DNA of 10,500 nt from an uncultured Saprospiraceae bacterium (GTDB lineage Bacteria; Bacteroidota; Bacteroidia; Chitinophagales; Saprospiraceae). The notes beneath the pieces were generated by a model that was given only the letters and a program-made list of their open reading frames with translations, ran no database searches and was not told the origin of the DNA. Positions 1 through 6,854 of the stretch are shown here, in pieces; the first letter of the stretch is position 1, and every line of letters starts with the position of its first letter. The position numbers and the translations under genes are program-made. The stretch lies in assembly GCA_938002705.1 (NCBI GenBank), contig CALLAG010000080.1:1-10500 (forward strand), given 5' to 3'.

Positions 1-47
1 AAAAATGGTGGGCTTTCTTATAACATTTATTTATTCAAAACTCTTTC

Positions 48-599
48 TTAGCTCTTAGTTTCTTTCTTAGCAGCTTCTGTTGCTGGATCTTTATCTACTT
101 TACCTTTTATAGTAAGGTAAGTATTAACAGGATCAGTGTTAGCTGTGATTGTTACTCTCTTAGATTGTAATCCACCACCAACTTTTCCTTTGTTCTTAGA
201 GTCAAACTGTACTTTGATTACACTTGATCCTCCTGGTGGTATTGGATCTCTCTCCCATGATGGAACTGTACATCCACAAGAACCTTTAGCGTTCTGGATG
301 ATAAGTGGCTCGTCACCTGTATTGACAAATTTGTAATCATAGATTACTTTCTCACCTTCCATGATCGTACCGAAATCATACTCAGTCTCATCGAATTCTA
401 TCGAAGTAATAGGTCCTGCAGGTACTGCTGGCTCATTAGCTGCTGGTATTGGGTTAGCACTCGGCGTTGCTGTGTTAACTGCAGTTGATGTAGGTACTGC
501 AGGAGTAGCTGCTTCTGCTACTTCAGTATTAGCTGTATCACTCTTACAAGCTACCATAAGAAGCATGCTTAGAGCAAAGATAAATCCTAAATTTTTCAT
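48..599 (-). CDS. DUF1573 domain lipoprotein
   Basis: Predicted 183-aa envelope lipoprotein of unknown biochemical role. Residues 1-17 form a hydrophobic signal sequence ending in a lipobox (LMVAC) with the lipidated Cys at 18, followed by KSD. Residues 19-62 are an Ala/Pro/Thr-rich, probably disordered linker. Residues about 65-168 form a DUF1573 domain, an Ig-like beta-sandwich common in Bacteroidota, recognised from YDFGTIMEGEKV, the CGC motif at 108-110 (GSCGCTVP), PPGGSS and the late VTITANTDP strand. The tail is Lys/Glu-rich. The ATG start is supported by the signal peptide that begins at once and by a -7 promoter box 31 bases upstream. It is oriented like polX, 129 bases upstream, but the private promoter box suggests separate transcription. 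The domain assignment is firm; the function is unknown for the family. Confidence 0.9.
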   Translation of the reverse strand: MKNLGFIFALSMLLMVACKSDTANTEVAEAATPAVPTSTAVNTATPSANPIPAANEPAVPAGPITSIEFDETEYDFGTIMEGEKVIYDYKFVNTGDEPLIIQNAKGSCGCTVPSWERDPIPPGGSSVIKVQFDSKNKGKVGGGLQSKRVTITANTDPVNTYLTIKGKVDKDPATEAAKKETKS

Positions 600-630
600 T
601 GATATTATTTTATTGTTTAATAAGATGATA

Positions 631-638
631 CAAATATA
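631..638 (-). promoter_or_regulatory. -7 promoter box for the DUF1573 gene
   Basis: On the minus strand this reads TATATTTG, an exact match to the Bacteroidota -7 consensus TAnnTTTG. Its downstream end lies 31 bases before the ATG at 599, which implies a leader of about 25 bases. No TTTG-type -33 element is present at the usual spacing of about 19-21 bases, so the call rests on the -7 box and its position. Confidence 0.5.
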
Positions 639-686
639 TTCGATTTATACTTAGATGATAGCCCCTAAACCTTGTATTGGCGGTGG

Positions 687-712
687 TTAACAACCGATTA
701 ACAATTAATTGT
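687..712. repeat. TTAACAA direct repeat overlapping a 12-bp palindrome
   Basis: TTAACAA occurs at 687-693 and 698-704, eleven bases (one helical turn) apart. The second copy overlaps a perfect palindrome, ACAATTAATTGT, at 701-712. The block sits in the 129-base gap between the end of polX and the DUF1573 gene, about 50-80 bases upstream of that gene's -7 box, where an activator site could lie. It is AT-rich, so chance is a real alternative. Nothing else was recognised in this gap, and no terminator for polX was found there. Confidence 0.3.
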
Positions 713-728
713 GGGCTGATTATAGAAT

Positions 729-2375
729 TCAGCCTCTTTTCTCGTGTTGCTCAGCTATCCACTCTTCAAATTCTTCTATATCAAAGGCATTAAGGCAGTT
801 ATATTTTGATAATCCAGCCTTTCTGGCGACACATATGCCATAATACATATCGTCTATACCCTTAGTGCTATGTGCATCGGGATTGATGGATATGAGAACG
901 CCTCTATCTACAGCATACTGTACGTGAGTCCAGTCGATGTCCAGTCGTAGTGGATTCGCATTGATCTCAATGGCTACATTATTAGCAGCACAAGCATCTA
1001 TGACTTTGTGGTGATCTATCGGATATCCTTTACGACTTAGTAGCAATCTACCCGTAGGATGGCCTAATATGGAGGTGTAAGGATTTTCTACTGCTGTTAT
1101 TATTCGTTTTGTTGCTTTCGCTTCATCCATCTTAAGGTTAGAGTGTACTGAAGCGACTATAACTTCTAATTCTCCTAAGACTGCATCAGGATAATCTAAG
1201 CTTCCGTCAGATAGTATATCAGACTCTATACCTGAGAATAATCTGAATCCATGCATAGATTGATCTATCTCTCTGATCTCGTCGAGCTGTTGCATGAGGC
1301 GATCTTCTTGTAATCCATTAGCATAGAAAGCAGACTTAGAATGATCGGTTATGACAAGATACTCATATCCTCTGTCAGCAGTAGCTTGTGTCATCTCCTT
1401 AAGTGTATTGACTCCATCACTGTAGGTGCTATGGTTATGTATGCACCCTCTGATATCTTCTGATGTGACTATGCTGTCTCCATTATAAGATTTGGGGAAG
1501 TAATCTATATTGTGATTTTCTCTGTATTCTGGTATTATATAAGGCAATTCGTTCTGTAAGAATACTTCTTCTTCGCTAGCATAGGCTTTGTTCTCTATGT
1601 TAAGTGCCTGCCAGAATTCTGTACCACATGATAATCGGCTATGATCGTAATGAAACATCTCAGTACTGCTGTAGTGTATCTGAACCCTGATATGATGATA
1701 GAAGAGTGTCTCCTCGGTTTGGTTAAGGCCTTCGTTTTCTGTTACATATGCTTCTATGGTACTTATAGGTGCATCAGTTATAATGTCTATCACATCGATG
1801 ATCTGAGCTTTGCGATAGATGCTTCCTGTAAGAGAAAACTTATAGTCAGAAAGATCTTTTTGTAAAGAGTCTATAAGAGACTGTGCTACAGGTACTGCAT
1901 GAGCATAGAGTATCTTATCACTTGACTCCATGTGGTATTCGAGCTGTTCTTTGAGGCTGGCTTGCGTTTTGGCACCGAAGCCTTTTAGTTCTACAAGCCT
2001 ATTTTCATTGATGGCATATATAAGTTCTCCTATGGTTTCTATCTCGAGTTCTTTCCAGATGGTACCTATTTTCTTAGGTCCGAAGCCTTTTATCTGTAGC
2101 ATTTCTACTATGCCTGGAGGCGTCATGTCCATATATGTATTGAGCATCTGCATCTCTCCCGTACTGAGTAGTTCTTGAGATTTGGAGCTGATGGCCTTGC
2201 CTATGCCTGGGATGTTTTCTATTTCCTCAGGACTCATCATGCTTAGCTCATGAGGATGTTTTCTGATGGTCATATATGCACTGCTGTAGGATCGAGTCTT
2301 GAATGCATTCTCGCCATGGAGTTCCATTAGTTTAGCTAATAACGAGAACTTACGAGCGATTTCCTTATTATTCAT
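729..2375 (-). CDS. polX: PolX-family protein with PHP domain, polymerase site degenerate
   Basis: Family X DNA polymerase/PHP phosphoesterase of 548 aa from the ATG at 2375, close to the usual 570; a GTG two codons upstream (2381) is an alternative start. Domains, numbered from the ATG: an N-terminal helical region with helix-hairpin-helix motifs at about 53-70 (NIPGIGKA), 93-110 (IKGFGPKK) and 127-141 (LKGFGAKT); a polymerase-like part at about 155-290; and a PHP domain at about 308-520. The PHP metal ligands all appear present: H313, H315, D320, H345, E384, H411, H439, D500 and H502. The nucleotidyltransferase part keeps GS at 184-185, but the usual GDxD is replaced by DVID, and the strand that normally carries the third Asp reads VQIH. 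I infer a PHP nuclease or phosphoesterase, probably in DNA repair, without polymerase activity. It is divergent from the MORN lipoprotein gene. Confidence 0.88.
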   Translation of the reverse strand: MNNKEIARKFSLLAKLMELHGENAFKTRSYSSAYMTIRKHPHELSMMSPEEIENIPGIGKAISSKSQELLSTGEMQMLNTYMDMTPPGIVEMLQIKGFGPKKIGTIWKELEIETIGELIYAINENRLVELKGFGAKTQASLKEQLEYHMESSDKILYAHAVPVAQSLIDSLQKDLSDYKFSLTGSIYRKAQIIDVIDIITDAPISTIEAYVTENEGLNQTEETLFYHHIRVQIHYSSTEMFHYDHSRLSCGTEFWQALNIENKAYASEEEVFLQNELPYIIPEYRENHNIDYFPKSYNGDSIVTSEDIRGCIHNHSTYSDGVNTLKEMTQATADRGYEYLVITDHSKSAFYANGLQEDRLMQQLDEIREIDQSMHGFRLFSGIESDILSDGSLDYPDAVLGELEVIVASVHSNLKMDEAKATKRIITAVENPYTSILGHPTGRLLLSRKGYPIDHHKVIDACAANNVAIEINANPLRLDIDWTHVQYAVDRGVLISINPDAHSTKGIDDMYYGICVARKAGLSKYNCLNAFDIEEFEEWIAEQHEKRG

Positions 2376-2410
2376 GGTCACATTTCTTATTTCAAAAAAA
2401 GGATATACGT

Positions 2411-2441
2411 TTTGAGTTGAATTTTGAATACACTAAATTCG
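2411..2441 (+). promoter_or_regulatory. Promoter of the MORN-repeat lipoprotein gene
   Basis: TTTG at 2411-2414 and TAAATTCG at 2434-2441 fit the Bacteroidota -33/-7 pattern (TTTG, TAnnTTTG), with a 19-base spacer and one mismatch in the -7 box. The predicted start of transcription near 2448 leaves a short AT-rich leader before the ATG at 2461. The -7 box also overlaps one half of an imperfectly spaced inverted repeat, GAATTT (2419-2424) and AAATTC (2435-2440), which may be chance. No equally good promoter was seen for polX on the opposite strand of this 85-base divergent gap. Confidence 0.5.
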
Positions 2442-2460
2442 CATAAAAAATATTAATAAT

Positions 2461-3051
2461 ATGAAATCGATATATTTACTGACGGTAATAACAATGATTT
2501 TCTGCGCTTGTAATAGTGGAACGACATCTACTGGTGCAGACTCAGACCTTGCGGGCTATGAGACAGAGAAGATTGCAGGGACTAACGTTATAAGAGCTTA
2601 TAAGAAAAATGGTGTCGGAGATATCATAGAAGAAGGCTATGTGTCTAATGGTAAGCGTAATGGAACGTGGATGACTTACTGGGAAAATGAAAATGCTGGA
2701 AGAATCAAGACAATTGCTTCTTATTCAGATGGATTATTGAATGGTCCATATTTAGAATTCACTAACAGGAGTCAGATAGAGAAGGAAGTCAATTATGCTA
2801 ATAATATGTACAATGGCAAATTTTCTCAGTTTAAGTTCGGTAGAATTGAGAAAGAGATTAACTATAAGGATAATGTCCTCGATGGAAAATCTATAGACTA
2901 TACATCTAAAGGCAACAAGCAAAAAGAAGTGAACTATAAGAACGGGAAACTTGATGGAAAATGGATGACATTCAACGAAGAGGGTGTCGTCACCTTAGAA
3001 TACGTCTATAAGAATGGAGAAAAAGTAAGTGGTGGTATCATAGAGAAATAG
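2461..3051 (+). CDS. MORN-variant repeat lipoprotein
   Basis: Predicted 196-aa lipoprotein: signal sequence 1-16 and lipobox FCAC with Cys17. After a short Gly/Ser/Thr linker come about five repeats of roughly 23 residues (about 64-91, 92-115, 117-138, 139-162, 163-186), each with a core like LDGKW-x-x-(Y/F) followed by (K/E)-x-x-(N/V)-Y-K-(N/D)-(G/N). This is the MORN-variant pattern, which databases often label YwqK-family antitoxin. These repeats form beta-hairpin sheets and usually serve binding. The only positional evidence is a private promoter upstream and a strong terminator downstream, so it looks monocistronic. No toxin partner is adjacent, so an antitoxin role is not supported here. 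The repeat family is confident; the role is unknown. Confidence 0.85.
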   Translation: MKSIYLLTVITMIFCACNSGTTSTGADSDLAGYETEKIAGTNVIRAYKKNGVGDIIEEGYVSNGKRNGTWMTYWENENAGRIKTIASYSDGLLNGPYLEFTNRSQIEKEVNYANNMYNGKFSQFKFGRIEKEINYKDNVLDGKSIDYTSKGNKQKEVNYKNGKLDGKWMTFNEEGVVTLEYVYKNGEKVSGGIIEK

Positions 3052-3081
3052 ACCAGATAACTTATTCTATAAAGACTTAAT

Positions 3082-3115
3082 AAAAAGCTGTGATCTGAAG
3101 GTCACAGCTTTTTTT
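3082..3115 (+). terminator. Rho-independent terminator after the MORN lipoprotein gene
   Basis: A perfect stem, GCTGTGA (3087-3093) with TCACAGC (3102-3108), encloses an 8-base loop. It is extended by A-T pairs from the A-run at 3082-3086 and followed by seven Ts (3109-3115). It lies 30 bases after the stop at 3051 and separates this gene from the next transcription unit at 3173. Confidence 0.9.
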
Positions 3116-3172
3116 ATATGTAACAGAATTCTCAATTTATTCGAATTAACTATATATTAAAGTTTTTATAAT

Positions 3173-5281
3173 ATGATGAGAATAGCAGACCAACACTTTA
3201 CCACACTCAAGATAAAAAAACACCTCAGTGATAATGTTTTCTGTAGATATACAGACAGCGCTAATTGCCTGCACAATATGCTCTGGTACATATATGGTCA
3301 GCTGGAGTTTAGTAGAAATGTCGTATTAATCGTGGATTCTGAAGAACACCTTAGAGCAGTTAATTACTTTATCAGTAAGTATAGATTGTCAGATCGGAGC
3401 ACCATAGTCTCTAACAATCAGAGACTTAATCCCTTGTCTGACGATATTACTACAGTAACTAAAGAAGATAGAGAAGAAGTAAGATCAAAACTCGATCATC
3501 AACTTAACTTAGTCAATGATCAGGCCGCGGAGCTGACTCGCCACTGCCACGGAGATATGAGTATCATAGAATTAAATGATCGCCAACTCATACAAGCTAA
3601 CCCTGTATCGTCATCAGGTAAGTCGAGTTACCTATTGACCCAAATAAGTAATGCAGATCTTTCTGAGAAAAAAGCAATGCTCAAGCGATCACAAGATATG
3701 TATGATCCATCGTTTAGACATCTGGATAAGCTTAATCCATTTAACTCAGATATTATACATAATGATATAAAAGGAATCAAGAGCTACTTATCAGATACTA
3801 TGGTAGACATCAATAAGTTGACCTTAAAATTTGATAAATATGAGGCTGCTATCGCTAAAGCGAGCAGTAGCGAAGTCATAGACAGAATTAATAGCTTACG
3901 CAAAATAAAAAACGAAATTAATAGCTTAAGAAAACCTAACTCTGAAGCCTACACACCTACTGAGGTTGTCAAGATTGAATATAATCTCAACTTATTACGG
4001 AAGGAAATACAAGATCATTCTGAACCAGAAAAAGACCTCAATCTACAGATCAATGATATCGTTAATAAGATAGAAAATTATAGTGCTGCATTAAGGAATG
4101 AGTCCTCTCGTGATATAGATGATCTGCAGAAGAAGATTAATATGTATAGTTCTGATATCGATATAATCGAGTTATATAATGATATAATCGCAATACAGGA
4201 TAATATCAACATCGCAGAGATTCTATCTAAAAACTATAAGCGAAAGGCGGTAAGCTTCTATAATCTTAAGCTTATCATAGATGACATAGCTAAGGATCTG
4301 GATTATGCACTTTTCTTTATTGATTATAATGCTGAATACCTCAGTTGGAATAAGTATTACGAAACTCTTCCTCCTATAGATCAAGATATTATTAATCACT
4401 TCATACATGAAAAATCTTCTTGGGAGGACAGTTTTACAGCTCAGCTATCTTATACCCAGATAGAGCAATCATTATTAAGAGTAGAGTCATTACCTTCCTC
4501 TATGAGGGGGATGCATGATACGATTCGGGATTATACTGATATGGGTATTTCCCTATCTGGTGAGATCCAGAAAAGTGATATCGATCATACTGCTGTAGGG
4601 TCATTACATGTATATTATAATTCTGATATAGATCATGGTGCAGATAAGACGGAGCAATCCGTCCTTGTCACCCTTAATGATATACCTGAGGTAGTTCAGC
4701 AATTTAGCTCTGTGAAGATATTCGCTTATAGCGAGAAGTTTGACGAAGCCGCTGTAAGTAGATTAAAATCAATACAGGACATAGAAATCATTAATGATGC
4801 TGGAACTTATTATAATATCAATAAGAAACTAAGTCAGTTGAAATCTCATGAATTAAACATGGCTTCACTCTATCTGGGACAATCATTGAGAGCTTTAAGC
4901 TCTAATTATAGTATCCTAAAACTAAAGTCTGTTGCTATAGTATCCTTCTTGTCAGAGTTAAAAAATGCACAACTCAGAGACCTTCTCTATGCAGAAGGTG
5001 TCAAAGAGATCTTCTCTAATGTAGAGAACTATAATCTGCTGCCAGGTATTTTTTCTGATACGACTGTCAAGCCTATTTTGCTTTTAGAAGACGGCCTATT
5101 TGATAAGAATGACTTAAGCACATTGATAAGACAGATAATTATCAAAGAGGAAGTAAAAGTTGCGGGAATAGAAATCATAGAAGTAGATAATTATCGCTTA
5201 CTTAATAGCGATGATACGATGAGCACATTTACACAGATTATATCAGAAAGAAATAGAGGCGTACAATCGTCTCTTGTATAA
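3173..5281 (+). CDS. Unrecognised 702-aa protein, possibly a decayed SF1 helicase
   Basis: I do not recognise a named family. There is no signal peptide or membrane segment, so it is probably cytoplasmic. Residues about 45-85 (from NVVLIVDSEEHLRAV) look like an alpha/beta strand-helix unit. Residues about 195-350 are charged, helical and probably coiled coil, with INSLRK repeated at 239-244 and 249-254. Residues about 375-430 (FIDYNAEYLSW, PPIDQDI) are followed by a second alpha/beta half at about 495-700, including SVAIVSFL at 586-593 and ILLLEDG at 635-641. The order of blocks recalls large superfamily 1 helicases (motif Ia, helical insertion, C-terminal RecA fold, nuclease-like tail), but no Walker A, DExx or motif VI is visible. 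That resemblance is inference. Two tandem ATGs (3173, 3176) make the start ambiguous by one codon. The nuclease-domain gene begins 6 bases after its stop, so the two are very likely co-transcribed. Codon use and base composition match the neighbours. Confidence 0.75.
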   Translation: MMRIADQHFTTLKIKKHLSDNVFCRYTDSANCLHNMLWYIYGQLEFSRNVVLIVDSEEHLRAVNYFISKYRLSDRSTIVSNNQRLNPLSDDITTVTKEDREEVRSKLDHQLNLVNDQAAELTRHCHGDMSIIELNDRQLIQANPVSSSGKSSYLLTQISNADLSEKKAMLKRSQDMYDPSFRHLDKLNPFNSDIIHNDIKGIKSYLSDTMVDINKLTLKFDKYEAAIAKASSSEVIDRINSLRKIKNEINSLRKPNSEAYTPTEVVKIEYNLNLLRKEIQDHSEPEKDLNLQINDIVNKIENYSAALRNESSRDIDDLQKKINMYSSDIDIIELYNDIIAIQDNINIAEILSKNYKRKAVSFYNLKLIIDDIAKDLDYALFFIDYNAEYLSWNKYYETLPPIDQDIINHFIHEKSSWEDSFTAQLSYTQIEQSLLRVESLPSSMRGMHDTIRDYTDMGISLSGEIQKSDIDHTAVGSLHVYYNSDIDHGADKTEQSVLVTLNDIPEVVQQFSSVKIFAYSEKFDEAAVSRLKSIQDIEIINDAGTYYNINKKLSQLKSHELNMASLYLGQSLRALSSNYSILKLKSVAIVSFLSELKNAQLRDLLYAEGVKEIFSNVENYNLLPGIFSDTTVKPILLLEDGLFDKNDLSTLIRQIIIKEEVKVAGIEIIEVDNYRLLNSDDTMSTFTQIISERNRGVQSSLV

Positions 5282-5287
5282 ATAAGG

Positions 5288-5743
5288 ATGGCTATGTTAG
5301 ATGTCGACTTACAGCAATATCAAGGCTCTATTTCGTTTAGGATAAGAGAAGGTAAGCGCTACTTATTTGATCCTATCAGAAAGAAAGAACTTGTCGTACA
5401 ACCCGAAGAATTAGTCAGGCAATCTTGGATATATTATCTACATGAAGAGTACAAGGTGTCATTCGCTTCTCTATCAGTAGAGAAGACAGTCGTCGTAGGT
5501 GAGAGGAGTAAGAGATTTGACCTTATTCTTAATAATAAAGCGATACCTGAGGTGTTATTTGAATTTAAAAGTTTTAATATCAATATCACCGAAAAAGCAT
5601 GTCAGCAAGTGGCCAGTTACAATTTGGGACTATCTGTGCCTTACATCGTCATAAGTAATGGCATCGTCCATTATGGATATAAGATAGATCATGATAATAA
5701 GATCATAGAACCTCTGCATGATCTTAGGTTTTTGGTGAGATAA
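5288..5743 (+). CDS. Stand-alone HsdR N-terminal-type PD-(D/E)XK nuclease domain protein
   Basis: A 151-aa protein matching the type I restriction R-subunit N-terminal domain (HSDR_N_2 type), which Bacteroidota often carry as a separate small protein. Visible catalytic set: E40/E41 in the first helix (QPEELVRQ), D78 (KRFDLIL), E92 and K94 (FEFKS), and the trailing Q107-x3-Y111 (QVASYN). Together these make a complete PD-(D/E)XK active site, so nuclease activity is plausible. The later strands (VPYIVISNGIVHYGY) also fit the family. The whole protein is one domain, with no helicase or specificity part attached. ATG 5288 directly abuts AAGG; a second ATG at 5294 sits six bases after AAGG and may be the true start (149 aa). 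It follows the 702-aa gene by 6 bases and is presumably translated from the same message. The biological target is unknown; no hsdM or hsdS is present. Confidence 0.87.
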   Translation: MAMLDVDLQQYQGSISFRIREGKRYLFDPIRKKELVVQPEELVRQSWIYYLHEEYKVSFASLSVEKTVVVGERSKRFDLILNNKAIPEVLFEFKSFNINITEKACQQVASYNLGLSVPYIVISNGIVHYGYKIDHDNKIIEPLHDLRFLVR

Positions 5744-5772
5744 TTTTCTTTTTATACCCCCGTATCCATTGA

Positions 5773-5807
5773 CAATAAGAGCTTATGTACGCTTACTGCA
5801 ATAAGAG
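5773..5807. repeat. CAATAAGAG direct repeat in the intergenic gap
   Basis: CAATAAGAG is present at 5773-5781 and 5799-5807 (26-base spacing) in the 135-base gap between the nuclease-domain gene and the threonine dehydrogenase gene. No convincing -33/-7 promoter or terminator hairpin was found in that gap. The repeat could be a regulator site for the downstream operon or chance. Confidence 0.25.
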
Positions 5808-5878
5808 GCTTTAATATTCCTTTTACTGTAATTAATTTATGTTAAGTTAGCTATTATTTATACTAATAGAACTCAATA

Positions 5879-6823
5879 GTGAATAATCCTAAAATTCTTG
5901 TTACTGGCTCAGGAGGGCAGATCGGGACAGTACTCGTTAATGCTCTGAGAGAAAAGTATGGTGAGGATCAAGTGGTGGCATCCGACTTGAAACCAAGTAC
6001 GAGCCAAGGTCTTTTTGTGCAGTTAGATATCACAGATAGTGAGGCTTTAGATGCTGCGTTGAGTGATCATAAGATCACAGTAATATACCACCTTGCAGCT
6101 CTATTATCATCCAAGGGCGAAGAGAATATTCATCTTACTTGGGATATCAATCTACTTTCATACCTCAAGCTATTAGATATCGCTAAGAGTAACGGTATCA
6201 AGAAGATATTCTTCCCCAGTACTATAGGCATATACGGACAGAGTACGCCTAAGCAGAATACGCAGCAGCATACTTCATTTGAGCCAGAGACAATGTATGG
6301 CATCACTAAGTACACTGGAGAATTATGGAGTGCTTACTACAATAAGAAATATGGAATGGATATAAGGTCTATCCGGTATCCAGGAGTTATCAGTTATCAG
6401 AGTAGACCGCATGGAGGTACTACAGACTATGCGGTAGATATATTCTTTGAAGCTGTAGAGAAAGGAAAGTATGAATGCTACCTTTCTAAAAACACAAAAC
6501 TTCCTATGATCTATATGCCTGATATGATCAGAGCTACACTCATGCTTATGGAGGCACCCAAGGATGATCTTACCATAGATATGTCCTATAATGTCACAGG
6601 ATTCAGTGTGACACCTGATTCCTTACATCAAGAAATAAAAAAACATATTCCTGACTTCGAGGTCACATATAAGCCTGATCATAGACAGCAGATAGCTGAG
6701 AGCTGGACAGAAAGCATAGATGATTATTATGCAATAAAAGATTGGGCATGGAGTCCTAAGTTTGATATCGCGACTATGACAAGAGATATGCTGTCGCATA
6801 TAACTGTACCAGAGGAGTCGTAA
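5879..6823 (+). CDS. tdh: L-threonine 3-dehydrogenase, SDR/epimerase type
   Basis: Oxidises L-threonine with NAD+ to 2-amino-3-ketobutyrate in the cytoplasm, the first step of threonine breakdown to glycine and acetyl-CoA. The 314-aa protein is an extended short-chain dehydrogenase like the Flavobacterium enzyme, not the zinc-dependent E. coli Tdh. Visible features: a Rossmann motif G10-x2-G13-x2-G16 (TGSGGQIG), D36 at the end of strand 2 suited to NAD, YHLAALLS at 70-77, the Ser/Thr pair S114-T115, and the catalytic Y140-x3-K144 (MYGITK). RYPGVIS and GGTTDYAVDIF (about 179-189) are diagnostic of this subfamily. The start is GTG at 5879, chosen because the Rossmann strand begins five residues later and no in-frame ATG fits upstream. 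The TonB receptor gene follows after 31 bases. The partner ligase (kbl) is not in the window. Confidence 0.92.
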   Translation: MNNPKILVTGSGGQIGTVLVNALREKYGEDQVVASDLKPSTSQGLFVQLDITDSEALDAALSDHKITVIYHLAALLSSKGEENIHLTWDINLLSYLKLLDIAKSNGIKKIFFPSTIGIYGQSTPKQNTQQHTSFEPETMYGITKYTGELWSAYYNKKYGMDIRSIRYPGVISYQSRPHGGTTDYAVDIFFEAVEKGKYECYLSKNTKLPMIYMPDMIRATLMLMEAPKDDLTIDMSYNVTGFSVTPDSLHQEIKKHIPDFEVTYKPDHRQQIAESWTESIDDYYAIKDWAWSPKFDIATMTRDMLSHITVPEES

Positions 6824-6854
6824 TTTAATCTAAACTAACTCTAACAAAGCTATT

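Noticed and set aside
1..47. A possible terminator hairpin downstream of the DUF1573 gene (AAAGCCCACC then T-run on the minus strand)
   Set aside because: Only one arm lies inside the window and no complementary arm is visible between it and the stop codon, so a hairpin cannot be supported.
361..654. A 97-codon plus-strand frame opposite the DUF1573 lipoprotein
   Set aside because: It is the mirror of the Ala/Pro/Thr-rich linker, extends through the promoter of the real gene and shows no domain.
2461..3051. Reading the MORN-repeat lipoprotein as the antitoxin of a toxin-antitoxin pair (YwqK label)
   Set aside because: No toxin-like partner is adjacent, the protein is a lipoprotein outside the cytoplasm, and the gene is enclosed by its own promoter and terminator.
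3608..3634. SSSGKSS in the 702-aa protein (around residues 146-152) as a Walker A P-loop
   Set aside because: The first Gly of GxxxxGKS/T is replaced by Pro, it is not preceded by a hydrophobic strand, and it lies after the strand-helix unit that would normally follow a P-loop. It is probably chance in a Ser-rich stretch.
5744..5878. A small gene, terminator or promoter in the 135-base gap before the threonine dehydrogenase gene
   Set aside because: No credible frame, hairpin with T-run, or TAnnTTTG box at a useful position was found; only a short direct repeat is visible.
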